A stretch of 34,775 bases of DNA from CAYSUS01 sp964434165 (GCA_964434165.1 CAYSUS010000076.1:1-34775); one strand, 5' to 3'; shown: positions 7,289-15,698, counted from the stretch's first letter. Translations and numbers: made by a program. The notes: generated from the letters alone by a model not told the origin.

Positions 7289-8113
7289 ATGCCTGAGATC
7301 AGTGCGGCCGCGGTGAAGGCCCTGCGCGACCAGACGGGCCTGCCCATGATGGACTGCAAGAAGGCCCTTCAGGAGAGCGGCGGCGATGCGGAGGCCGCCA
7401 CGGAGTGGCTTCGCAAGCACGGCAAGACCAAGATGGAGGGTCGCACCGACCGCGCCACCGAGGCCGGGCGCGTGGCCGTGTTCACCGACGACGACGTGGC
7501 CGCCATGGTCGAGGTCAAGTGCGAAAGCGCCCCGGTGGCGGCCAACGAGGAGTTCATACAGCTCGCCGACGGCCTGGCCAGGCAGCTCGCCACCGGCCCC
7601 GGCGCGGCCGCGCCTGAGGAGCTGCTGGCCCAGCCTTCGCCGAGCAAGCCGGGCAAGACGCTCCGGGAGCAGTTCGACGACCTGACGAACCGCATCCGCG
7701 AGGTGCTCAAGGTCGGCCGCATGGTCCGCGTCGAAGGGACCTGCGGCGGCTACGGCCACCACACGGGGTCGCCGGGCGTGCTCGTGCAGTACGAAGGGGG
7801 CTCGCGCGACCTGGCCCGCGAGATCTGCATGCACGTGGCGGCCATGCGCCCGGCCGTGGTGGGCAAGGAGGACCTCGACCCGGCCCTGGTGCAGAAGGAG
7901 CGCGACATCCAGGCCGAGATCGCCCGGGGCGAGGGCAAGCCCGAGAACATCATCGTCAAGATGATCGAGGGCCGAATGAAGAACTTCTACGCCCAGTACT
8001 GCCTCCTGGAGCAGCCGTACGTGAAGGACGACTCGCAGACGGTGGCCAAGGTGGCCCAGGCCGGCGGCCTGAAGGTCGTCGCCTTCCATCGCTGGGAACT
8101 GGGCGAGCAGTAG
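7289..8113 (+). CDS. tsf: Elongation factor Ts
   Basis: 274 residues from ATG 7289 with AGGAG about 10 bases upstream. The N-terminal UBA-like domain has the signature VKALRDQTGLPMMDCKKAL (residues about 9-27) and GDAEAATEWLRKHG. The core follows with TDRATEAGRVAV, VEVKCESAPVAANEEF and the C-terminal EQPYVKDDSQTVAKV. EF-Ts releases GDP from EF-Tu by displacing Mg2+ and the nucleotide. Second gene of the cluster; its stop codon overlaps the ribosome site of pyrH, implying coupled translation. Confidence 0.98.
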   Translation: MPEISAAAVKALRDQTGLPMMDCKKALQESGGDAEAATEWLRKHGKTKMEGRTDRATEAGRVAVFTDDDVAAMVEVKCESAPVAANEEFIQLADGLARQLATGPGAAAPEELLAQPSPSKPGKTLREQFDDLTNRIREVLKVGRMVRVEGTCGGYGHHTGSPGVLVQYEGGSRDLAREICMHVAAMRPAVVGKEDLDPALVQKERDIQAEIARGEGKPENIIVKMIEGRMKNFYAQYCLLEQPYVKDDSQTVAKVAQAGGLKVVAFHRWELGEQ

Positions 8114-8122
8114 GAGCCGACC

Positions 8123-8896
8123 ATGGACGAGGCGGGCGCAGCAACCTCGCGCTGTCCCTACCGCCGGATCGTGCTGAAGATCTCCGGCGACGGCTTCGGC
8201 GTGCCGAAAGAGCGCGGCATTGCCATGGACTCCGTGCAGCACCTCGCCCGCCAGACCCGCGCCGCGGCCGCGTCGGGCGTGGAGATGGCCATCGTCATCG
8301 GCGGGGGCAACCTGATCCGGGGCGCCCAGTTCTCGGCCGGCCAGTCCTGCATCCACGAGTACACCGCGCACTACATGGGGATGCTGGCCACGGTGATGAA
8401 CGGCCTGGCGTTGCAGGACGCCCTGGAGTCGCTCGGCTGCCAGACCCGACTGATGACCGCCATCCGCATGGACGGCGTGGCCGAGCCCTACCTCCATCGC
8501 CGCGCGCGGCGCCACATGGAGAAGGGCCGGCTGATCATCCTGGCCGGCGGCACGGGAAGCCCGTTCGTCACCACCGACACGGCGGCCGCGCAGCGGGCGC
8601 TGGAGCTCGACGCCGAGGTCCTGTTGAAGGCCACCCGCGTGGACGGCGTGTTCAGCGACGACCCCGAGAAGAACCCGCACGCCGTTTTGTACAACGAGCT
8701 GAGCTACGACGACGTGCGCCAGCAGAACCTCCGCGTGATGGATTCCGAGGCGATCGCCAAGTGCATGCAGTACGACATGCCGATCCTGGTGTTCAATTTC
8801 CGCAAGGAGGGCAACATCGAGCGGGCCATCCGCGGCGAGCGCGTGGGGACCCGCATCCACCGCAAGCCCGCGGGCAACGGGCCATCCCCTCATTGA
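8123..8896 (+). CDS. pyrH: Uridylate kinase (UMP kinase)
   Basis: 257 residues from ATG 8123; AGGAG at 8112-8116 overlaps the tsf stop. Amino acid kinase fold: RIVLKISGDGFG phosphate-binding N-terminus (most homologues read KLSGEAL), IVIGGGNLIRG, ATVMNGLALQDAL, then AGGTGSPFVTTDTAA and LLKATRVDGVFSDDP near the ATP site. It phosphorylates UMP to UDP and is hexameric and GTP-regulated in studied bacteria. About 13 N-terminal residues precede the usual start of the fold. Third gene of the cluster; 172 bases separate it from frr. Confidence 0.97.
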   Translation: MDEAGAATSRCPYRRIVLKISGDGFGVPKERGIAMDSVQHLARQTRAAAASGVEMAIVIGGGNLIRGAQFSAGQSCIHEYTAHYMGMLATVMNGLALQDALESLGCQTRLMTAIRMDGVAEPYLHRRARRHMEKGRLIILAGGTGSPFVTTDTAAAQRALELDAEVLLKATRVDGVFSDDPEKNPHAVLYNELSYDDVRQQNLRVMDSEAIAKCMQYDMPILVFNFRKEGNIERAIRGERVGTRIHRKPAGNGPSPH

Positions 8897-9068
8897 CCCG
8901 CGCAGAGCCGGTCCCGTGAAGGCGACCCACGGGAGCCCGGCCGCCGGGGGCGAACCCTTGCCGTGTGACTGCGTCGTCGATCTGACCGTCAGTAGCCGGC
9001 GGGCCTGCTCCGCCGCTGGTTCGTTCGAGCCCAATCGGCCCCACCTCCCTCTCAAAGGACCGCCCACC

Positions 9069-9629
9069 ATGACCGCCGACGAGATCCTCCTGGACGTCGA
9101 AGAGCGCATGGAGAAGGCCGTCGTCGTGCTCCGCGACGCGCTGGCCGGAATCCGCACGGGCCGGGCCAACCCGGGCCTGGTGGACAGCCTCCGCGTCGAG
9201 GTGTACGGCTCCCCCTCGCCGCTGAAGACGATCGCCAGCGTGGGCGCCCCGGAGCCGACCCAGATCGTCATCCGCCCGTACGACCCGGGCACGCTGAAGG
9301 ACATCGAGAAGGCGATCATGGCCAGCGATCTGGGGTTCACGCCCCAGAACGACGGCCGCGTGATCCGCCTGAACGTCCCCCCGCTGTCGGCCGAGGTCCG
9401 CCGCAAGATGGTCGGCCGCATCCGCGAGCTGTGCGAGGAGGCCAAGGTCTCCATCCGCAACATCCGCCGCGACGGCAACAAGTCGGCCGACCAGTCCGAG
9501 AAGGACAAGGACCTCTCCGAGGACGAGCGCGACCAGGTCAAGGACGAGATCCAGGAGCTGACCAGGAAGTACGAGGCCCAGGCCAACGAGCTGGCCAAGA
9601 ACCGCGAGAAGGATGTCATGGAGGAGTGA
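9069..9629 (+). CDS. frr: Ribosome recycling factor
   Basis: 186 residues, the usual RRF length. Start set at ATG 9069 (MTADEILLDVEERMEKAV), with AAAGGA about 9 bases upstream; the open frame from 8916 is not RRF-like. Signatures: IRTGRANPGLVD, YGSPSPLKTIASV, IRPYDPGTLKDIEKAI, then the C-terminal helix with RREGNK-like IRRDGNKSADQSEKDK. RRF splits post-termination ribosomes together with EF-G. Last gene of the rpsB-tsf-pyrH-frr cluster. Confidence 0.98.
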   Translation: MTADEILLDVEERMEKAVVVLRDALAGIRTGRANPGLVDSLRVEVYGSPSPLKTIASVGAPEPTQIVIRPYDPGTLKDIEKAIMASDLGFTPQNDGRVIRLNVPPLSAEVRRKMVGRIRELCEEAKVSIRNIRRDGNKSADQSEKDKDLSEDERDQVKDEIQELTRKYEAQANELAKNREKDVMEE

Positions 9630-9693
9630 CTGGGCGGGGGTGGTGAGCGGCCGGTGAACAGCCCGCGCGCAGACCCATCGCAGCCCGACGCGT

Positions 9694-9763
9694 GAGCGAG
9701 GGACACTCGCGTGCCCTCGTTCCCACGCCGGGTGGCACGAGCTGCTTGCCAGCCCGTGCTCGT
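9694..9763. repeat. Cluster of imperfect palindromes downstream of frr
   Basis: First hairpin: CGAGGG(A)CAC facing GTGCCCTCG around 9697-9718. Second: GCACGAGC (about 9735) facing GCCCGTGC (about 9752) with one A-C mismatch. Could act as terminator or RNA-stability structure for frr, or be a dispersed repeat remnant. Confidence 0.35.
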
Positions 9764-10184
9764 TCCGGCATCCGGGCGCGTCCCTCGAAGCCGGACTTCT
9801 CTACACCGGGTCCGGACCGGCGGCGCCGCAGACCGCTTGGCCGCGGACGAGCCGCCGCGTCCCCGCCGCCAGGCCAGGCCTCGGGCCGGTCCCTTAGACC
9901 GATCCCCCGGACCCCTTCGCCCCATGCGCTGGACCGCCCGGGCCGGGCGGCGACGCACGCTTCGCGTCGGCATCGTTGCCGGTTGGGGGGCGGGATGTGC
10001 GGCCGCCAGGCACGGTCGGTCACTCCGGCCGTGCCGGCAGCGGGGTTCACCCCTCCAGGCAGCGGGTCTTCGGGCGCACGGGGGCGCTCGTTTTACGGGC
10101 GGAATCGGCGGGGCCGCGGACCCATAATCTCCTCATGGGGCAACCCTTTGCGCCGATCGCGCGCCCGGACCGGAGGGCCGCGTG

Positions 10185-10211
10185 TTGGTCAACCGAAGCG
10201 AGTTTTTCCAG
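10185..10211. repeat. 27-bp intergenic element, copy 1
   Basis: Starts TTGGTCAACCGA and continues GAGTTTTT to CAG; 23 of 27 bases match a second copy at 29989-30015. Both copies lie in long gene-free gaps. Function unknown. Confidence 0.45.
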
Positions 10212-10625
10212 CCGGACTCCCTCTCGTGGGTGAATCCTGCGATCGGACCGCAGCAAGGATCTGCCTTGCGAGGGATGGGGTCGATCGCACTTCCGGGGCT
10301 GGTGGCCCATGCTTCTTGACCACGCAACAGGCGACTCTCCAAGCCAACCGCTGCCGCCCGACCTGGTTCGGCCGGACGGACACGTTCCTAAGCCGCATTC
10401 TGCCGCGCCGCCGCGGGGGATCAAGCCGTGGAATTGGACCGTCTTTGGAGAAGTGGCAAGGAAGGGGGCGGCCACTGCGGGCACGGGACGAGGCGTCACT
10501 CATCCGAGGTGCTCACGCCCCCTGCCCGCCTGGCCGCACGGGGGATTCTTACCGGGCCGACACGGGCCGGCTCGGTTCTCCTCAGGACTTCCGCAGTGTT
10601 CGCGACGTCGGAAGTCCGGCGTGCC

Positions 10626-12035
10626 TCACTCCTCGGCGATCCCGTACTGGTCGAGCTTGCGGCGGAGCGTGGTGCGGTGCAGGCCGAGCTGGCGCGCGGC
10701 GGCGGCGCACTGGCCCTTGTTCTGCTCCAGGGCCGCCTGGAACAGCGGCGGCTCGACGACCCTCAACAGCTCCTCGTGCAGCTCCGCCCCGTCGGCCACG
10801 CCGCGACGCAGCCGGACCTCCGCCCAGCGGCGGACCAGAAGGGCCAGCGTCTCCTCCGCGCTCTGGCCGGCCAGGACCGGCGACGCGGCCGGCTCGGGCA
10901 GGTGCTCCGGCTCGATGAGCCCGGAGCGCGAAAGGACCATGGCGTGCTCGATCGCGTTGCGCAGCTCGCGCACGTTGCCGTGCCACGTGCGGGCCTCCAG
11001 GTCGGCCAGCGCCGCCGGGCTGATCGCCGGGCGCGGACGGTCGTTCCTCGCCGCCAACAGGTCGAGGAAGTGCTCGGCCAACGGCCGCAGGTCGCCGGGC
11101 CGGTCGCGCAGCGGCGGAATGCCGATCTCGAAGGCGATCAGCCGGTAGTACAGGTCGTGGCGGAACTTGCCCTCGGCCACGCGCTGCCTCAGGTCGCGGT
11201 GCGTGGCCGAGATGACGCGGAAGTCGACGGCCGCCGGCCGCTCTGCGCCGACGGGCAGCACCTCGCCGTACTCCAGCGCGCGGAGCAGCTTGACCTGGAC
11301 GGGCAGCGGCACGTCGGCCACCTCGTCGAAGAAGATCGTGCCGCCGTGGGCCCTCTCGAGGAGCCCCTTGCGCGGCCGGTCCGCGCCGGTGAACGCCCCT
11401 TGGGCGTGTCCGAACAGCTCGCTCTCGACCAGCGTGGGGCTCAGCGACGCCACGTTGACGGCGACGAACGGGCCGCCGCTGCGGCGGCTGTAGCGGTGGA
11501 TCGCCCGGGCGACCAGCTCCTTGCCCGTCCCGCTCTCGCCGCGCAGGTGCACGCAGGCCTCGGTCGGGGCGACCAGGGCCACGCGCTTGAACAACTCCTG
11601 CATGGGCGGGGAGGAGCCGACGATCCGCCCTTCGGCGTCTTCGTCGGGCCGGGGCGGCGCGCGGCTCTCGGCCGGCCCGGCCTCCAGGGCCCGCGCGATG
11701 GCCCGCTCGGCCGCCTTGAGCTCGAACGGCTTGGTGAGGTAGTCAAAGGCCCCAAAGCGCACGGCGCGGACCGCCGTGGTCAGCTCGCCGAAGGCGGTGA
11801 TCACGATCACCGGCAGCGGGCCGAACCGGTCGTGGAAGCGCTCCAGGGCCGCCAGCCCGTCCATGCCCGGCAGGCGCACGTCGAGCACCACGGCGTCGGG
11901 CCGGCGCGCGCAGGCCTTTTCCAGGCCCTCCTCGGCCGAGGCCGCGACATCGACGCTGTGGCCCATTTGCTGACCCAGCTTCGAAAGACCCCAGCAGATG
12001 CTGGATTCGTCATCCACTACGAGCAGGTGCGCCAT
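10626..12035 (-). CDS. NtrC-family sigma-54-dependent response regulator
   Basis: 469 residues. Receiver domain 1-120 with acidic pair D8-D9, phospho-acceptor D52 (VVLDVRLPGMDG), T80 and K102. AAA+ domain about 138-370 with Walker A GESGTGKE (166-173), intact sigma-54 loop GAFTGA (213-218), Walker B GTIFFDE (232-238) and the WHGNVRELRN sensor region. C-terminal Fis-type helix-turn-helix about 440-465 (CAAAARQLGLHRTTLRRKL). Phosphorylation should trigger oligomerisation and ATP-driven opening of sigma-54 promoters. Its ATG overlaps the 3' end of the histidine kinase gene by 26 bases, so the two are co-translated partners. Target genes unknown; a weak sigma-54-like site lies upstream of the divergent H-X9-DG gene. 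Confidence 0.95.
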   Translation of the reverse strand: MAHLLVVDDESSICWGLSKLGQQMGHSVDVAASAEEGLEKACARRPDAVVLDVRLPGMDGLAALERFHDRFGPLPVIVITAFGELTTAVRAVRFGAFDYLTKPFELKAAERAIARALEAGPAESRAPPRPDEDAEGRIVGSSPPMQELFKRVALVAPTEACVHLRGESGTGKELVARAIHRYSRRSGGPFVAVNVASLSPTLVESELFGHAQGAFTGADRPRKGLLERAHGGTIFFDEVADVPLPVQVKLLRALEYGEVLPVGAERPAAVDFRVISATHRDLRQRVAEGKFRHDLYYRLIAFEIGIPPLRDRPGDLRPLAEHFLDLLAARNDRPRPAISPAALADLEARTWHGNVRELRNAIEHAMVLSRSGLIEPEHLPEPAASPVLAGQSAEETLALLVRRWAEVRLRRGVADGAELHEELLRVVEPPLFQAALEQNKGQCAAAARQLGLHRTTLRRKLDQYGIAEE

Positions 12036-13422
12036 GGACCTCGGCCGCCGCGTGCAAGGGCAGCTCCACGAGGAAACACGTCATGTCGGCGCGGCGCTCC
12101 CACCGGATCGAGCCGCCGTGCGTCTCGACCACGCGCCGCGCCACGAACAGCCCCACGCCGGTCCCCTCGGGCTTGTCGCTGACGAACGGCTCGAAGAGCC
12201 GCTCGCGGACCTCCTCGCCCGGCCCGGCCCCCGAATCCTCGACCTGCACCACGGCCCGGCGCCCCGGGTCCGTCTCGACGCGGAGCCGCACGCGAGGGGG
12301 GCCCGCGCCGCGCCGCGCCGCGTCGATGGCGTTGAGCAGCAGGTTGACCAGCAGGTCGCGAAGCGCGTCGCGCTGTGCCAGCACGGCGGGCGGCGGCTCG
12401 GCGGCCTGGACGTCCAGCTCGATTCGGCCGTGGCGGCAGGCAGGCCGCACCAGCTCGGCGGCCTCGCAGGCCAGGGCCGCCAGATCGACCGTCTCGCGCT
12501 GCGTCGGGCCGGGCTGGCCCAGGCTGAGGATCCGCTGGACGTACGACTCCATGAGTTGGAGCTGGGCCAGGGCCACGTCGAGTCCCTCGTCCTCGCTCCC
12601 GCACTGGCGCTGGTGCAGCTCGATGGCCATGCGCGCCCCGGTGGCCGCGTTGCGTAGCTGGTGCGCGATGCCGGCCCCGAGCTGGCCCAGGGCGCGGAGC
12701 CGTTCGTTCTGCCGCACCTCGGCCTCGTAACGGCGAAGCTGATCGGCCATGCGATTGATGGAGAGCACCAGGTCGCGGATCTCATCGTCGCGGCGGGGCA
12801 CGGCCATGGGCTGCAGCCGTCCTTCGGCAATGGCCACCGTGCGCGCGCAGAGCTGGTTGACCGGGCGCACAAACCGCCGCGCCAGCACCGCCGTGACGGC
12901 CACGGCCGCCAGCGAGGCCAGGCCTCCCACGGCCAGGGCCGGCCACACGGCCCTCCATGCCGCGCTGGACCAGCGGTCCTCGCGGTAGAGCACCACGAGC
13001 GAGCCCGGCGGAATCGCCGCGAAACGCCCGGGCACGCGGATCCGGGACCCCAGGTACGAATGGCCGCCCAGCACGCCGGCCGTGGTGCTGGAGAAGTTCT
13101 TCAGGCCCTGGGCGAGCGGCAGCCGATTGAGCACGCCGAGCTCCCGCCCGTCCACGGCGAGCGTGGCCGCGCGGGGACGGCCCTCCGGGTCGAGCACGAG
13201 GAACTCGGCGCCGGAGAGCCCGCTCATCTGGGCCAGCACGCGGTCGGTCAGCGGAAAGGTGGCGTCCAACAGTGTCTCCACTACCCGACCCAGATTCTCC
13301 TCCTGCTGGCGTCGGGCATGCTCGTAGCTCAGCCACGCCCCCGCGCCGGTTGCCAGGGCCACGCCCAGAAGGACCACGACCAGCATGGGGACCAGCAGTT
13401 GGATCTGAATCGGCCAACGCAT
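12010..13422 (-). CDS. Membrane sensor histidine kinase, partner of the downstream NtrC-type regulator
   Basis: 470 residues from ATG 13422, chosen because the first membrane helix (LLVPMLVVVLLGVALATG, 9-26) follows at once; the open frame upstream is not helix- or domain-like. Periplasmic sensor region about 32-155, second membrane segment about 156-180 (WPALAVGGLASLAAVAV), HAMP about 181-235, dimerisation/phospho-acceptor H254 in GAGIAHQLRNA, and an HATPase_c domain with N box N364 (LLLNAIDAA), G1 DSGAGPG (396-402) and G2 GTGVGLFVA. It autophosphorylates and passes phosphate to the regulator, whose start overlaps its end. The sensed signal is not evident from the sensor region. The ribosome site is weak. 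Confidence 0.92.
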   Translation of the reverse strand: MRWPIQIQLLVPMLVVVLLGVALATGAGAWLSYEHARRQQEENLGRVVETLLDATFPLTDRVLAQMSGLSGAEFLVLDPEGRPRAATLAVDGRELGVLNRLPLAQGLKNFSSTTAGVLGGHSYLGSRIRVPGRFAAIPPGSLVVLYREDRWSSAAWRAVWPALAVGGLASLAAVAVTAVLARRFVRPVNQLCARTVAIAEGRLQPMAVPRRDDEIRDLVLSINRMADQLRRYEAEVRQNERLRALGQLGAGIAHQLRNAATGARMAIELHQRQCGSEDEGLDVALAQLQLMESYVQRILSLGQPGPTQRETVDLAALACEAAELVRPACRHGRIELDVQAAEPPPAVLAQRDALRDLLVNLLLNAIDAARRGAGPPRVRLRVETDPGRRAVVQVEDSGAGPGEEVRERLFEPFVSDKPEGTGVGLFVARRVVETHGGSIRWERRADMTCFLVELPLHAAAEVHGAPARSG

Positions 13423-13842
13423 GGCACACCGCCGCGTACGACAAATCGGTGCCCCTGCCGAGCCGGGGCTCGCTCCTGGCGGGCCGGGCCGCGATGAGAC
13501 GTTCCGTGAGCCGGCCCCGGTTTCGCCCCCCTCGCGCCATCCAAGCCCCTTACCCATTCTCCAAGCAATCCCGCCGGGCCGCAATCGAAACCCGGCGTCG
13601 GTCGCCGGTTTCGACATCCGTGTCGGTCGCCGCGACACGCGAGGGCGGAGGTCCGCACGCGCCGCTCCGGCGCAACTTGTGCTTGCCCAGCGACTTGCCG
13701 CGAATCGGTCGCTACGGCGCGCCGTGTGCCTAAAGAGGTGCGAGCGCACACCCCATGACCCGGGCACGCCGCGGCGGGTCCTTTCCGAACGCACCGTCCG
13801 GCGTGCCCACTTCCCCCGCTAGCAAGCAAGGAGACGCCCCTC
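13423..13842. other. Divergent control region, kinase versus H-X9-DG gene
   Basis: No gene. Promoters for both directions are expected here. A candidate sigma-54-like site is at 13668-13683 (+). Confidence 0.5.
13668..13683 (+). promoter_or_regulatory. Candidate sigma-54 (-24/-12) promoter
   Basis: CGGCGCAACTTGTGCT keeps the required GG-N10-GC spacing and matches much of the TGGCAC-N5-TTGCW consensus (GGC-C at -24, TGCT at -12) but lacks the first T. It points toward the prepilin-like gene at 13843, about 160 bases downstream. Such matches also occur by chance in GC-rich DNA. Confidence 0.25.
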
Positions 13843-14808
13843 ATGTCCCGCCGCGCCGTGACCCTCGTGGAGATGCTCGTCGTCATCGGCATCATCGTGC
13901 TGCTGGCCGCGTTGCTGCTGCCGACCCTGTCCGCGGCCCGTGAGTCGGCCCGCTCGGTGCAGTGCCAGAGCAACCTGCGTCAGATCATGCTGGGAGCGAG
14001 CATGTACGCCGACCACTGGAACGGGATCCTGCCGCCCTTCAAGTGGTCGGACTCGGGCACGTACGCCGTGATCCGCGTGGCCGACGACGACGACGGGGTG
14101 CTGGTCGAGAAGCCGCGCTGGGCCACGATCCTGGCGCCCTACTGGGAAGGCACCTTCGATCTGGACGAGTTCCGCCAGATGCAGGCTGCGACGGGCAAGA
14201 CGGACGACGAGCTGGCCGTGATCCGAAACAACGTCCTCTTCTGTCCCGACGCCCCGGAGCGGAACACGGTGCGGAACATGGGTTACGGCTACAACTACCA
14301 GTTCCTGGGAATGACGCGGCCGAAGCACTTCGACAATCCCAGCCCGCTGCCGGGCGCCCGCTACGCTCGCTTCCCGGTCGGCCAGAGCACCGTGCCGGCC
14401 TCGCACATGACGGTGGCCTTCGCCGACTCGATGGGCTCGGCCGGAGAACTGCCCAGCCGCGACCGGCTGCCGTACTCCGGCGCCGAGCGTCTGATCAACT
14501 CGGTGGGCAACCACGGCTACACGCTCGACCCGCCGCGATCGTACACGACCGACGGGGTGGACTTCACCAACGCCCAATACGGCCCCAGCCAGTGCACGCC
14601 GAGCGCCCGCATGTGCCCCGCGGAACCGCGGCACGCGGGTCGGGTGAACGTGGTCTTCCTCGACGGCCACACCGCGTCGATGACGCCCGAAGATCTCGGC
14701 TACGCCGTGAACCTCGACGGCTCGTTCCTGCGCAACGGCACCACGAACAAGTACTTCAGCGGAACGGCCTCGGACCGCAACCCGCCGCCGTGCGATCCGG
14801 ATCGGTAG
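13843..14808 (+). CDS. Prepilin-like H-X9-DG protein (DUF1559-type)
   Basis: 321 residues from ATG 13843 with AAGGAG at 13828-13833. The N-terminus is a short basic leader and a pilin-like helix: MSRRA|VTLVEMLVVIGIIVL, Glu at +5 of the mature form. The residue before the cleavage site is Ala5 instead of the usual Gly. Then come SNLRQIMLGASMYADHWNG, typical of this class, and near the C-terminus HAGRVNVVFLDGH, an exact H-X9-DG motif. Planctomycetes encode many such proteins; they are thought to be pseudopilin-like components of surface structures, but no function is established. Divergent from the histidine kinase. Confidence 0.88.
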   Translation: MSRRAVTLVEMLVVIGIIVLLAALLLPTLSAARESARSVQCQSNLRQIMLGASMYADHWNGILPPFKWSDSGTYAVIRVADDDDGVLVEKPRWATILAPYWEGTFDLDEFRQMQAATGKTDDELAVIRNNVLFCPDAPERNTVRNMGYGYNYQFLGMTRPKHFDNPSPLPGARYARFPVGQSTVPASHMTVAFADSMGSAGELPSRDRLPYSGAERLINSVGNHGYTLDPPRSYTTDGVDFTNAQYGPSQCTPSARMCPAEPRHAGRVNVVFLDGHTASMTPEDLGYAVNLDGSFLRNGTTNKYFSGTASDRNPPPCDPDR

Positions 14809-14832
14809 CGGCCGGCGCGAGGGCGCGCCGTG

Positions 14833-15624
14833 TTACGCGCCTCTGCGCCCGCGCCACACGCGAAAGAGCCCGCCGACCAGCAGTACGGCCAGCAGCCCGA
14901 CCAGCCCGGTCGGAGCCGGCGTGGAGAAGGTGAGATTGTCCACCGCTCCGGAGCCGCCGAGGTTGATCTGCACGCGCCCGAAGGAGGCGAGCCCGAACTG
15001 GGACGCTCCGATCGGCTGGATGCGGTTCGCCGAGTTGTTGCCGAACTCGATCGTGGGATCGTAGAACGGATCGCCCGGCGTGACGAACTGGGAGAACCCG
15101 ACCCGCGCAAGCTGGGCTCCCTGCGGATCGTAGAAGACGGCGAAGTATCCGCTGTCGCGTCCGTACTCCGCCGGCCCCTCGACATCCACCAGGTCGAATC
15201 CGAAGGAGTGGACGGGCTGGTCGAAATCGAAGTAGATCGAGCCGGCCGGCCGGCTTCCCTCATCGTCCGGGTTGTCGAGGACACCGTCGTCATCGCGGTC
15301 CCGGTCGTTCTCGGCAATGATGAGCATCAGGCCCAGAACGGTGTCGGGCGCGAGGTTGCCGCGGTCCCAATCCTCCGGGGCAGGCGGCCCCACGAGGTCC
15401 GGATCGGGGGTGCTTCCTCGGATCGTCGAATCGAACACGACGGCCAGGTCCGGTCCGCCGCCCACGTTGTCGGCGCTGATCGTCAGACCCAACGTGGACC
15501 CGTACTGGGTGTTGACGATCATCCCGTGGGCCAGGTCCTCGAAATCCACGATGCCCGCACGGGCGTTGGGGGCGGCCATCGCCGCCAAGCCCAGGCAGAA
15601 GACGCCTACGAAGGTGGTCCTCAT
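14833..15624 (-). CDS. Secreted protein with PEP-CTERM-like C-terminal sorting signal
   Basis: 263 residues from ATG 15624 (GGGA 6 bases upstream); an in-frame ATG at 15648 would add eight residues before the signal peptide. Signal peptide MRTTFVGVFCLGLAAMAAPNARA. The mature part is acidic with few Cys; segments such as FDQPVHSFGFDLVDVEG and FGRVQINLGGSGAVDNLTF resemble secreted beta-sandwich PEP-CTERM proteins. It ends in a tripartite tail: TPAPTGL, a hydrophobic helix (VGLLAVLLVGGLF) and the basic RVWRGRRGA. The usual Pro-Glu-Pro is replaced by Pro-Ala-Pro. A putative acidic stretch (ENDRDRDDDGVLDNPDDE) could bind Ca2+. Its role is unknown; the exosortase needed for sorting is not in the window. 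Confidence 0.75.
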   Translation of the reverse strand: MRTTFVGVFCLGLAAMAAPNARAGIVDFEDLAHGMIVNTQYGSTLGLTISADNVGGGPDLAVVFDSTIRGSTPDPDLVGPPAPEDWDRGNLAPDTVLGLMLIIAENDRDRDDDGVLDNPDDEGSRPAGSIYFDFDQPVHSFGFDLVDVEGPAEYGRDSGYFAVFYDPQGAQLARVGFSQFVTPGDPFYDPTIEFGNNSANRIQPIGASQFGLASFGRVQINLGGSGAVDNLTFSTPAPTGLVGLLAVLLVGGLFRVWRGRRGA

Positions 15625-15668
15625 CAATGCTCCCAGGTGCATGTACATGGATAAATTGAGTAATCTGA

Positions 15669-15698
15669 ATAATATGGGATGCTTGCGTAATGCGTCAG
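15669..15698 (-). promoter_or_regulatory. Candidate promoter of the PEP-CTERM-like gene
   Basis: On the - strand CTGACG (15693-15698), 18 bases, TATTAT (15669-15674), in a conspicuously AT-rich pocket 45 bases before the start codon. Confidence 0.45.

Larger units (their letters stand above)
9630..10625. other. Long gene-free gap between frr and the sigma-54 activator
   Basis: About 1 kb in which ORFs on both strands are Arg/Pro/Gly-rich, lack ribosome sites and resemble no protein. It holds a palindrome cluster at about 9695-9760, an inverted repeat GGCACGG/CCGTGCC near 10015-10040, and a 27-base element (10185-10211) shared with another gap. It probably contains the end of the frr transcript and the convergent end of the regulator gene; a structured RNA cannot be excluded. 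Confidence 0.55.

Noticed and set aside
9732..9752. Sigma-54-like TGGCAC followed by TTGC
   Set aside because: The gap between the two blocks is 7 bases instead of 5, which breaks the required GG-N10-GC spacing.
6296..9973. 1225-residue open frame on the - strand
   Set aside because: Antisense shadow of rpsB, tsf, pyrH and frr in GC-rich DNA. The + strand genes are unmistakable and the antisense product is low-complexity.
9692..10918. 408-residue open frame on the + strand
   Set aside because: Arg/Pro/Gly-rich with no ribosome site. It runs into the antisense of the regulator gene and crosses the palindrome cluster.
10428..12182. 584-residue open frame on the + strand
   Set aside because: Antisense shadow of the NtrC-type regulator.
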